Position numbers and translations under genes: made by a program. This document shows, piece after piece, positions 14,022 through 20,489 of a stretch of 20,489 nucleotides of DNA. Under the pieces are notes generated by a model, which saw nothing but the letters and a program-made list of their open reading frames with translations, did no database searches and was not told the origin of the DNA. Numbering within the stretch: position 1 is the first letter of the stretch; each line of letters begins with the position of its first letter. The stretch is from Geobacter sp. UBA6169 (GTDB taxonomy: Bacteria > Desulfobacterota > Desulfuromonadia > Geobacterales > Pseudopelobacteraceae): assembly GCA_002422265.1 (NCBI GenBank), contig DIUB01000062.1:623-21111 (forward strand), written 5' to 3'.

Positions 14022-16169
14022 ATGAGTTTCTCCCGTTTTCGTCCTGCAACCATCCGCACACGCATACTGTACGCCCTGCTGGGTACGGCGGTCTTGTCTC
14101 TGGTTTGTTTCGGTCTGGTCTCGCTCTGGAGCATGCACAACCTGGGCCGTTCATCGCTCAAAGGGACGGTGGGGCTGAGTCAGGAACTGCTGAAGATCAG
14201 CAAGGGATCTCTGGAAACCTTGAGTCAGGACGGGCTGCTGAAGGCCACGGTGGATCAGGCTGCCCTGATTGATACGCAGTTCCGTGATGTGGAAAACGAC
14301 CTGAAGGTGCTGATAAATATCGCCGAACGACTCTGGAAACATCCCGGCATTTACCCCCGCAAACGTTCTTTTTCCATCCATGAACAGCCGTCTGAACCCG
14401 GCGCCGCCTCGGTCTGGCAGATCCCCAGGGGTGTTTCCTCCGCCTCGATAGCAACTGAACTGCAGCTTTCATCTGCCATGGATGATTTCATGATCGCGGT
14501 TTTAAAGAGCAATGCCGTGATCAACGATTGCAATCTGGCTACACCGCAAGGATTGTTTCGCCGCTTTCCCTGGTCGGCCAACATCGATCCTGCCTACGAC
14601 GTCCGTACACGGGACTGGTTCAAGCGGGCACTGGAAACCGGTGCCCTGGGATGGAGTGAGCCGTATGTGGGGGTGATCGCCCGTAACCTGCGGGTCAACT
14701 GCTCTGCCCCGGTCATGAAGAACGGCAAGGCCGTTGCGGTGATCGGCCTGAATGTGCCGCTGACCACCATCCAGGACCGGATCATCAGGATGCGGATCAA
14801 TAATCAGGGCAGGGCCTATCTGGTCTCACAGGATCGCCGCATTTTGGCCCGCGAGGGGCTTGACACCAACAGTGACCAGTGGAAAGAGAAACAGACCGGA
14901 ACCTTTTTCTCGTTTGACGATCAGCAGGCAATGCCGCAGCTGGACAAGAACCTGGCCTCCGGAACCCCTGGCATCATGCGAGGTATCCTGAACAAGCAGG
15001 ATAGTTTTGTGGCCTATGCCCCGATCAGCACCACCGGCTGGTCGGTGTTGTTCGCCCTGCCGGTGGAGGCGGTCTATGCCCCGATCCGCCCGACTGAGCA
15101 GGCAATCGTTGCCGAGGCTGAAGCGGCACAGGCCCTGGTCTACCGCCATATCGGTCTCTCGCTGGCGGTGCTGACCGGGGTCTTTCTGCTGATTCTGGCC
15201 GGAATCACCGTAATCTCGCGCAGAATGGCTGAAAAGATCACGGAACCGATCCTGGAGCTGGAGGATGGGGCCGCGATCATCGGCAACGGCAACCTGGAGC
15301 ATCGCCTGCAGATCAAGACCGGCGACGAGATTCAGCAGCTGGGTGAGACCTTCAACCGGATGGCCGCTGATCTGGCAACCCACATCCGCAGTCTGACCGA
15401 GACCACTGCTGCCAAGGAACGGATTCAGAGCGAACTGAAACTGGCCACCGATATCCAGGCCTCACTATTGCCCCGCATCTTTCCACCCTTTCCGGATCGG
15501 ACCGATATTGAGCTGTTTGCCCTGATGGATCCTGCCAAGGAGGTGGGGGGTGATTTCTATGACTTTTTCTTTGTGGATGACCAGCGAATCTGCCTGATCA
15601 TTGGTGATGTCTCCGACAAAGGGGTGCCGGCGGCCCTCTACATGATGGTGGCCAAGACCCTGCTGAAAAGTGAGGCGCTGCGGGACGCCGACCCTGCCCA
15701 GGTGCTTGAGCGGGTGAATGCCATCCTGTCGCTGGATAATGAGAGCTCTATGTTTGTGACGGTTTTCTGTGCTGTGCTGGATACGGCAACCGGCCGGTTG
15801 GCCTGTGCCAATGCAGGACACCTGCCTCCGTTGCTGCTTCAGCCGGGTGAGGCGGCAGCCTGTCGTCGTTTTAACCCCGGTTTTGTGCTGGGGCCGATGC
15901 CGGGGATCAGTTATCAGACCGAACAGTTGACCCTGCAGCCGGGGGATCTCTTTCTGCTGTATACTGATGGTGTCAACGAAGCGGTTGATCAGGACAAGAA
16001 CGAATTCGGCGACCAGCGCCTTCTGGATTGTGTCACCCGAACCGGCGCCGGTCGGCCGGAAGAGATGATACGAGCCATCCGTACAGAGGTGCAGCAGTTC
16101 GCCAACGGCGCGCCGCAGTCTGATGATATTACGATGCTGGCCATCCGTTACCTGGGGAGAACATCGTGA
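14022..16169 (+). CDS. dCache-HAMP-SpoIIE (PP2C-type) sensor phosphatase
   Basis: This 715-residue inner-membrane sensor has a first membrane helix at about 18-38, then a periplasmic double-Cache region (about 40-370, with DPAYDVRTRDWFKRAL and GWSEPYVGVIARN typical of dCache_1), a second helix at about 376-398, HAMP (about 398-450), a short coiled stretch with LATDIQASLLPRIFP, and a SpoIIE/PP2C phosphatase domain (about 480-712). Metal-binding aspartates are in GGDFYDFF, DVSDKGVPAALYM, LYTDGVNEA and SDDITML. Such proteins usually dephosphorylate an anti-anti-sigma (STAS) protein in a partner-switching pathway; no STAS or anti-sigma kinase gene is in the window. AGAAGGG is 8 nt before the ATG at 14022. 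Its TGA overlaps the GTG start of the next gene. Confidence 0.9.
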   Translation: MSFSRFRPATIRTRILYALLGTAVLSLVCFGLVSLWSMHNLGRSSLKGTVGLSQELLKISKGSLETLSQDGLLKATVDQAALIDTQFRDVENDLKVLINIAERLWKHPGIYPRKRSFSIHEQPSEPGAASVWQIPRGVSSASIATELQLSSAMDDFMIAVLKSNAVINDCNLATPQGLFRRFPWSANIDPAYDVRTRDWFKRALETGALGWSEPYVGVIARNLRVNCSAPVMKNGKAVAVIGLNVPLTTIQDRIIRMRINNQGRAYLVSQDRRILAREGLDTNSDQWKEKQTGTFFSFDDQQAMPQLDKNLASGTPGIMRGILNKQDSFVAYAPISTTGWSVLFALPVEAVYAPIRPTEQAIVAEAEAAQALVYRHIGLSLAVLTGVFLLILAGITVISRRMAEKITEPILELEDGAAIIGNGNLEHRLQIKTGDEIQQLGETFNRMAADLATHIRSLTETTAAKERIQSELKLATDIQASLLPRIFPPFPDRTDIELFALMDPAKEVGGDFYDFFFVDDQRICLIIGDVSDKGVPAALYMMVAKTLLKSEALRDADPAQVLERVNAILSLDNESSMFVTVFCAVLDTATGRLACANAGHLPPLLLQPGEAAACRRFNPGFVLGPMPGISYQTEQLTLQPGDLFLLYTDGVNEAVDQDKNEFGDQRLLDCVTRTGAGRPEEMIRAIRTEVQQFANGAPQSDDITMLAIRYLGRTS
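16154..16160 (+). promoter_or_regulatory. ribosome binding site deciding the GTG start at 16166
   Basis: GGGGAGA lies 5 nt before GTG 16166, which overlaps the TGA of the sensor phosphatase (GTGA, 16166-16169). Later in-frame candidates (ATG 16241, GTG 16310) have no such site. This favours a start upstream of the repeat element. Confidence 0.6.
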
Positions 16170-17281
16170 TCACAACGGATACGGTACTTACTCACGCGGA
16201 GCCGCGAAGCTCGCGGAGCAAACCAGCCGGTTTTTGTATAATGCGGTCTCACCGGCATCGTATCACCACCTCTGTTTTCAGACGGTTGCTTTTTACGTGC
16301 CGCGTCTCCGTGTCGCCGCGTGCGATTTTCTTTTACCGATTCATCTGTCTGTTCATATGCACAGCAGCTATCCAGTTAGCACTATCTGATGCTGCCCTGG
16401 CCAAAGAACGGGTCGAGATCGCCATGGTGATCTGGCGCGGTGAAACCGAGGCGGAAAAGGGCTTTCGCGAACGTTTGGCGACATCGCCCGACTATGAGGC
16501 GGTGATTACCGTTTTTAATGCCAACCAGAACAAGGAAGAATTGCAGCGGATACTGGCCAGGCTGGAGCCCAAACGTTTCAGGCTGGTCTATACCTTCGGC
16601 ACCATCGTAACCCAGGAGGCGTTACGGCAGAACAGCTCCCTGCCGGTCATCTTCAACATCGTACAGCGTCCGGTGGAGGCAGGTATTGCGGCAGAGATGG
16701 CACGTCCCGGTGGCAGGGCCACCGGCGCCTCCAATCTGGTACCGATGGAAAGCGCCTTCCGCACCCTGGGAACCGTCATGACCATCCGTAAACTGGGTTT
16801 TGTTTATTCCAGTCACGATCCTGCCCCGCGTTACCAGTTGGCCGATATCAGACAACAGGAGCGACGGTTCGGCTTCCAGACCCTGGCGTTTCCGATCACC
16901 GGCAAGGATGGAATCGCCGCGACACTCAAGCAGGTGATTGATGCGCGGCCCGATGCAGTGATTTTCCCCTCCGATTCATTTGTCAAGGCCAATGCCGACC
17001 AGATCATTGCGGTCCTCAACCGTCACCGGATTCCCAGTGTCGTGGTTATTCCGGAGATGGTCAGTGAAAACGGTGCCTTGATCTCACTGGGCCCCGACTA
17101 CCGTGTCTTGGGGCAGCTGGCCGCTGAAAATGCGCTGCTGGTTCTGCAGGGACAGGCGCCGGCAACTCTGCCGGTGCGCACCGTGCCGCACCTTTCTCTG
17201 TTGATCCATCTTGCCACTGCAGATCGTCTGGGGATCAACATCCCGCTGCAACTGCTGTCGGTGGCTACGGTGGTGCGGTAG
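16166..17281 (+). CDS. orphan ABC-type substrate-binding protein (ABC_sub_bind family) with a repeat-derived N-terminal extension
   Basis: This protein has 371 residues from GTG 16166. From about residue 80 it is a periplasmic binding protein of the PF04392-like type: VEIAMVIWRGETEAEKGF, LVYTFGTIVTQEAL, VIFNIVQRPVEAGIA, GATGASNLVPME, VIFPSDSFVKANADQII, and GQLAAENALLVLQGQAP. A hydrophobic export segment ending in ALA lies near residues 55-79. The first 48 or so residues are basic, lack features of the family and coincide with the dispersed repeat at 16186-16332. Either the true start is later (GTG 16310 gives MSPRAIFFYRF..., a normal signal peptide but with no ribosome site) or an element has inserted between a coupled start codon and the signal peptide. 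No ABC ATPase or permease follows; two AEC carriers do. Confidence 0.8.
   Translation: MITTDTVLTHAEPRSSRSKPAGFCIMRSHRHRITTSVFRRLLFTCRVSVSPRAIFFYRFICLFICTAAIQLALSDAALAKERVEIAMVIWRGETEAEKGFRERLATSPDYEAVITVFNANQNKEELQRILARLEPKRFRLVYTFGTIVTQEALRQNSSLPVIFNIVQRPVEAGIAAEMARPGGRATGASNLVPMESAFRTLGTVMTIRKLGFVYSSHDPAPRYQLADIRQQERRFGFQTLAFPITGKDGIAATLKQVIDARPDAVIFPSDSFVKANADQIIAVLNRHRIPSVVVIPEMVSENGALISLGPDYRVLGQLAAENALLVLQGQAPATLPVRTVPHLSLLIHLATADRLGINIPLQLLSVATVVR
16186..16332. repeat. dispersed inverted-repeat element, copy 2 (inside the 5' end of a gene)
   Basis: The left arm near 16186-16220 (tactcacgcggagccgcgaa...) contains a perfect CCGCGA-AGC-TCGCGG hairpin (16202-16216). About 80 bp on, a reversed imperfect arm lies near 16295-16330 (ccgcgtctccgtgtcgccg...). 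Arm type and spacing resemble the copy at 4868-5008. TGTATAATG (16235-16243) in the middle resembles a -10 box, but I see no good -35. Boundaries are approximate. Confidence 0.42.
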
Positions 17282-17284
17282 CCG

Positions 17285-18292
17285 ATGCAGGGCACTACAG
17301 CCATCATCAGCAGCGGCGCCCTGGCTGCCTATCCGCTTGGCCTGCGCCTGCTGGCCATTGCAGCCCTGATTGTGCTGGCCGGCAGCCTGATGGCCAAGTG
17401 GGAAGGGGGGAACCAGCAGGCCACGCTGGAACGGCTGAACAGCCGGGTCTTCATCCCCTGTCTGGTGTTTGCCTCGCTGAACCGTACACCGCTCACCTTG
17501 TCAGAGGCTCTGATCATGGCGGGAGCTGCGTTACTGTACAGCAGTGCCTGTTATCCCCTGGCACGCTGGTGGTTGTCCCGCAATGCGGCAGAAAAGACAG
17601 AAGTCTGGGGGCCGCTTTTATTCAGCAGTAGCGCTACGCTGCTGCTGCCGCTGGCCTATCTGCTGTTCGGCAGCCAGGGGTTGACCAAGGCCGCCTTTTT
17701 TCATTTGACCGCCCTGCTGCTTTACTACACGGTTGGCAAGTGGAGTGCAGACATGCCTGCACAGCCTGGCGCCTTTCTCAAGACTCCGACCCTGCATGCA
17801 GTACTGATCGCTCTGTTACTGGCCTTACTGGAGATAGATCTTCCGCAGCAGGTAGATGAACTGCTCTGGCTGGTGGAAAAAGGGATCGGTATGATGGCCC
17901 TTGGTGCCCTGCCGGTACTGCTGATGAGCCACGGGTATGCACTGTGCTGTCTGCGCCTGCAGGGAGGCAGTTACTGGTCGCCGGTTGCCCTGATCAGGGC
18001 GCTCTGGTTGCCGCTGCTGGCGGTACTGGCCATTGCGGTGTTGCGCCTGAGTGGCCTGGCTCCGTTGGATAAGGGGTACGATCTACTTCACTATCTTGAC
18101 CTCCGAACGACTGAGGCGATCCTGCTGTTGGCCGCCGCGCTCCCCTGCACGGTTTCTCTGCTGCAGCAGCCGAAGACGGACAGCGAGCTATCACCGCGCA
18201 CCACATCACTGGTGCTGGCATCAAGCCTTTATGCACTGTTTGTGATCGTTCTGACCGTTATGGCCATAAACCGTTATCTCTTCAGCAGCTAA
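17285..18292 (+). CDS. AEC-family transporter, first of a tandem pair
   Basis: This 335-residue inner-membrane protein has about ten hydrophobic segments and the auxin-efflux-carrier (AEC) layout shared with its neighbour: SRVFIPCLVFASL in the first half (compare LVYYFLIPSLIFSSI), LLFSSSATLLLPLAYLLFGSQGLTKAAFFH (compare NTGNISLPIALLMFGNEGLSKSIIFH), and LDLRTTEAILLLAAALPC (compare LRTSEAVIILNASMP). AEC proteins are secondary carriers, in bacteria mostly for malate or other organic acids. This copy is more divergent: it lacks the N-G-N-x-x-L-P signature. The ATG is 3 nt after the upstream TAG and has only a weak ribosome site (GGTAG), so it is probably translationally coupled to the binding-protein gene. 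Confidence 0.83.
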   Translation: MQGTTAIISSGALAAYPLGLRLLAIAALIVLAGSLMAKWEGGNQQATLERLNSRVFIPCLVFASLNRTPLTLSEALIMAGAALLYSSACYPLARWWLSRNAAEKTEVWGPLLFSSSATLLLPLAYLLFGSQGLTKAAFFHLTALLLYYTVGKWSADMPAQPGAFLKTPTLHAVLIALLLALLEIDLPQQVDELLWLVEKGIGMMALGALPVLLMSHGYALCCLRLQGGSYWSPVALIRALWLPLLAVLAIAVLRLSGLAPLDKGYDLLHYLDLRTTEAILLLAAALPCTVSLLQQPKTDSELSPRTTSLVLASSLYALFVIVLTVMAINRYLFSS

Positions 18293-18301
18293 GGAAGCCC
18301 G

Positions 18302-19285
18302 ATGCTTGCAAGCCAGACTTTTCTGATCATCAGTGCTGTTATCCCTTCCTTTGCCATAGCGCTGGCAGGTTTCTGGCTGGGCCGGTTTGACACCAGAAAA
18401 GAGCTGAATCTGAAGAGCGTCTCCAACCTGGTCTACTACTTTCTGATACCGTCACTTATCTTTTCTTCCATCCACAAGCGGGTCTTTGATCCAAAGGAAT
18501 TTTCGCTGCTTTGCGTCTCTGCCCTGTCCCTGATCGTGTTGATGGTGCCGCTGGCACTGCTGCTCAAACGTCGAGCCGGTGTTGCGGCCAACGGCTTTAT
18601 CCTGCCGATCATCTTTATGAATACCGGTAACATCTCATTGCCGATCGCCCTGCTCATGTTCGGCAATGAGGGACTTTCCAAATCAATCATCTTCCATATG
18701 GCCAATATCTTTGTGCTGTACAGCGCCGGTGTCTTTCTGGTCAGCGGCCAGACCGACCTGAAGCAGTTTCTGAAGATACCGGCCCTGTACGCCATGGTGG
18801 CCGGTGTGGCTGCCGCTACCCTGGCGCTGCCGGAACCGCTGCAGCCGCTCTTGCTGTTTGTCGGCAAGCTGACCGGCATACTGGGCTATGGTGCCATTCC
18901 ACTCTTGATCGTCAATCTGGGCTACTCGATGAGTGACATCAGGCTTGCAACGCTTAAGGCGGGGATTGCAGGCGGGGTGGTCAGGCTGCTGGTAGGGCCG
19001 CTGCTGGGCTTTGGTCTGGTACTGCTATGGCGCTGGATCGGCTGGACACCAATGGGTGCAGACCTTGATCCATTGGTCTGGCAAGGGCTGCGCACCTCTG
19101 AGGCGGTCATCATTCTGAACGCCTCCATGCCGGGACCGGTCATGGCCTATCTGCTGAACCTGAAGTACGACAACTGCCCGGAACAGGCCGCTGCCATGGT
19201 GGCGGTGGGCACTCTGGGGGGAATCATCACCATCCCGCTGGTACTGCAGCTGATTACCACGGTTATTATGCAGGCTGGTCAGTAG
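18302..19285 (+). CDS. AEC-family transporter, second of a tandem pair
   Basis: This 327-residue inner-membrane carrier of the auxin-efflux-carrier family has about ten membrane segments. The canonical signature MNTGNISLPIALLMFGNEGLSKS is in helix 4 to 5, and LRTSEAVIILNASMPGPV lies near the end, both typical of bacterial AEC proteins that move organic acids by secondary transport. AAGGA lies 6-7 nt before ATG 18302 and the gap to the preceding AEC gene is 9 nt. It is the more typical member of the pair; the two may work as a heterodimer or have different substrates. A weak stem (CTGGT/ATCAG) surrounds its stop codon. It is the last gene of the long + strand run. Confidence 0.9.
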   Translation: MLASQTFLIISAVIPSFAIALAGFWLGRFDTRKELNLKSVSNLVYYFLIPSLIFSSIHKRVFDPKEFSLLCVSALSLIVLMVPLALLLKRRAGVAANGFILPIIFMNTGNISLPIALLMFGNEGLSKSIIFHMANIFVLYSAGVFLVSGQTDLKQFLKIPALYAMVAGVAAATLALPEPLQPLLLFVGKLTGILGYGAIPLLIVNLGYSMSDIRLATLKAGIAGGVVRLLVGPLLGFGLVLLWRWIGWTPMGADLDPLVWQGLRTSEAVIILNASMPGPVMAYLLNLKYDNCPEQAAAMVAVGTLGGIITIPLVLQLITTVIMQAGQ

Positions 19286-19404
19286 ATCAGGATATACCCG
19301 TGTGATTCTGCTGTCTTTTGTGCCTCATCACGGTCCGTGATCCGGTAGGTCGTGCCTTCCAGGGTAAAACAAACTCGTCACCTTCTTCCACCAGCGATTC
19401 CAGT
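19279..19404 (-). pseudogene. possible frameshifted 3' remnant of a small gene
   Basis: The 123-bp gap after the AEC gene, read on the - strand, gives LEGTTYRITDRDEAQKTAE followed by SHGYILIY and a TGA at 19281-19279. Just upstream, in another frame, it gives VLESLVEEGDEFV. Joining them needs one extra T in the run at 19366-19369. The amino acid make-up is protein-like, but there is no start codon, no ribosome site and no family match, so this could be chance. If real, it is a decayed gene lying just beyond the ompA terminator. Confidence 0.28.
19327..19341. repeat. short perfect palindrome
   Basis: ATCACGG-T-CCGTGAT is a perfect 7-bp dyad with one central base between the convergent AEC and OmpA genes. 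It could be a protein-binding site or simply part of the suspected gene remnant. No promoter is recognised beside it. Confidence 0.35.
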
Positions 19405-19446
19405 ACAAAAAAATGCCCCCTGGAATGTGCATTCCAGGGGGCATTT
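19405..19446 (-). terminator. strong intrinsic terminator for the OmpA-family gene
   Basis: AAATGCCCCCTGGAAT (19411-19426) and ATTCCAGGGGGCATTT (19431-19446) form a perfect 16-bp stem with a GTGC loop. On the - strand the stem is followed by a run of seven T (complement of the A-run ending at 19413), so it is a classical Rho-independent terminator about 20 nt after the stop codon of the gene at 19468-20457. On the + strand no T-run follows the stem, so it would work poorly for the AEC operon. Confidence 0.92.
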
Positions 19447-19467
19447 GATCAAACCTGCTGGTCAGAT

Positions 19468-20457
19468 TCAGTTGCCTTCACAATTAAAGCTCGCTTCAAT
19501 ACGGCGGTTCTTCTGTTTGCCCGCTGCGGTTTTGTTGTCCGCGACCGGTTTTTCAGGACCAAAACCTTTTGCAGTCAGGCGTTCCGGAGCTATCTTGAAG
19601 TTCGCGATCAGATAACTGCGCACACTTTCGGCACGGCGTTGTGATAGTTTGATGTTAGCCGCTTTGCTGCCAACACTGTCGGTATGGCCCTCGATAACGC
19701 CGGTCGCTTTGGGGAATTCGTTCAGGAAGTCAGCAATTTTTTTCAATTCATCATGATACTTGGGTTTAATGACCGCTTTGTTGGTGTCGAACTGCACGTT
19801 GACAGCAATCGGATCACAGGTTTTTACCGGGGCTGCCTTGGGCTGGGCAGCTTCAACAACAGGCTCAGGAACGATTACCGGAGGAGGAGGTGGAGCTGGC
19901 ATAGTAACGCCTATGTTAGATGCGCTGTCTGCCTTCCCGCCTGTTCCGGTGCAGACGATGCTGTAGGAGGTGGTATCGCCGGGGGTTACCATCATGGACC
20001 CTTGTGGCGCTACTTTGCCAATGGATGGTGTAATGGTGCATTCATCTGCATTTTCAGAGGTCCAGCTCAGTTGTGCTGATTCACCCCTCTTGATGGAGGT
20101 CGGAGTAATCGTCAAGGTAGCGGCAACCGGCCGTGGCGGACAGAGTGCGTTTGCTTTTTGTGTGGCCTGCTTTGCAAGGGCAGCACCCTCTTCAGTACGA
20201 CAGGATCTGAATACGTCATAAGCATTGTTTTTTGCATCCTCGGCAGCCTTGAACTCGGCAGGGCAAATCTTGTCTTTACCAGCCTGACGGGCTGTCTCAA
20301 CAGCGCGGTCAGCCTCCTGCATCTCATAACGGATGTAGTGGCCGGGAATATTGCCCCGTCCGGTGTTCACTTCCATGTTCGCACATCCTGCAACCATGCC
20401 GGCTGATGTGATGGCAATCAGCATTGCACAGCTTTTTCCAAAATACCGCATGTTCAT
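19468..20457 (-). CDS. OmpA-family outer-membrane lipoprotein with Ig-like domain
   Basis: This 329-residue lipoprotein has lipobox VAGC (Cys25). After it comes an alpha-helical region with paired cysteines (KICPAEFKAAEDAKNNAY, FRSCRTEEGAAL, NALCPPRP), similar to DUF4398-like helical modules, then a bacterial Ig-like domain (TLTITPTSIKRGESAQLSW, with two cysteines), a proline-rich linker, and a C-terminal OmpA domain that binds peptidoglycan: VQFDTNKAVIKP, GVIEGHTDSVGS, LSQRRAESVRSYL, KGFGPEKPV, KNRRIEA. It likely tethers the outer membrane to the cell wall. The start at 20457 is chosen because GGAG lies 5 nt upstream; an in-frame ATG at 20469 overlaps that site. The promoter is outside the window. 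It ends at a strong terminator and converges with the AEC operon. Confidence 0.9.
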   Translation of the reverse strand: MNMRYFGKSCAMLIAITSAGMVAGCANMEVNTGRGNIPGHYIRYEMQEADRAVETARQAGKDKICPAEFKAAEDAKNNAYDVFRSCRTEEGAALAKQATQKANALCPPRPVAATLTITPTSIKRGESAQLSWTSENADECTITPSIGKVAPQGSMMVTPGDTTSYSIVCTGTGGKADSASNIGVTMPAPPPPPVIVPEPVVEAAQPKAAPVKTCDPIAVNVQFDTNKAVIKPKYHDELKKIADFLNEFPKATGVIEGHTDSVGSKAANIKLSQRRAESVRSYLIANFKIAPERLTAKGFGPEKPVADNKTAAGKQKNRRIEASFNCEGN

Positions 20458-20489
20458 ACGTACTCCCATTAGTGTCCGGAATAATTTCA

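Noticed and set aside
16123..16389. Second + strand frame (88 codons) overlapping the phosphatase end and the binding-protein start
   Set aside because: It lies inside two real genes in another frame, has no ribosome site and ends without any domain.

Overview
The window looks like chromosome from a Geobacter/Trichlorobacter-type Desulfuromonadota bacterium. This is an inference from moderate-to-high GC, a Cache-HAMP-SpoIIE phosphatase, a DUF1566 protein, a sigma-54-like promoter and many exported lipoproteins; no rRNA or other phylogenetic marker is present. Every gene from the left edge to about 19.29 kb is on the + strand. Only an OmpA-family lipoprotein at the right edge is on the - strand, ending at a strong intrinsic terminator. 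I see no tRNA, rRNA, CRISPR array, transposase or integrase.

Region by region. (1) 1-426 is the 3' end of an alpha-acetolactate decarboxylase. (2) 519-2688 is an island of five small exported proteins behind a good sigma-54-type promoter: a DUF1566 protein and four proteins I do not recognise. Two of those four are clear divergent paralogs sharing a four-cysteine pattern. (3) 2719-4787 holds a periplasmic single-Cache protein, then a lipoprotein that fuses an L,D-transpeptidase (YkuD) domain to an M15-type peptidase domain lacking one expected zinc ligand. (4) 5044-7529 holds a class-C beta-lactamase-like serine hydrolase lipoprotein and a glycerol-dehydrogenase-like enzyme. (5) 7625-10729 holds a large CLCA-like secreted metalloprotease with a glycine/cysteine C-terminal sorting tail. 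A tiny CPBP-type intramembrane protease is translationally coupled to it, and a PEGA-like lipoprotein follows. (6) 10812-19285 is probably one long operon: a BMP-family binding lipoprotein fused to a chagasin-like inhibitor domain, a Tat lipoprotein glycosidase of family GH3 (NagZ-like), an unknown exported protein, a dCache-HAMP-SpoIIE phosphatase, an orphan ABC-type substrate-binding protein, and two tandem AEC-family carriers.

The common theme is the cell envelope. At least six proteins carry lipoboxes, and several act on, or look as if they act on, peptidoglycan or periplasmic proteins. The best candidates for something new are the coupled metalloprotease and dedicated CPBP protease, the BMP-chagasin fusion, the sensor-phosphatase/binding-protein/AEC operon, the paralogous four-cysteine secreted proteins, and two non-coding patterns. 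One pattern is perfect inverted repeats that bracket the stop codons of three successive transcription units. The other is a dispersed inverted-repeat element found once between genes and once inside the 5' end of a coding sequence.
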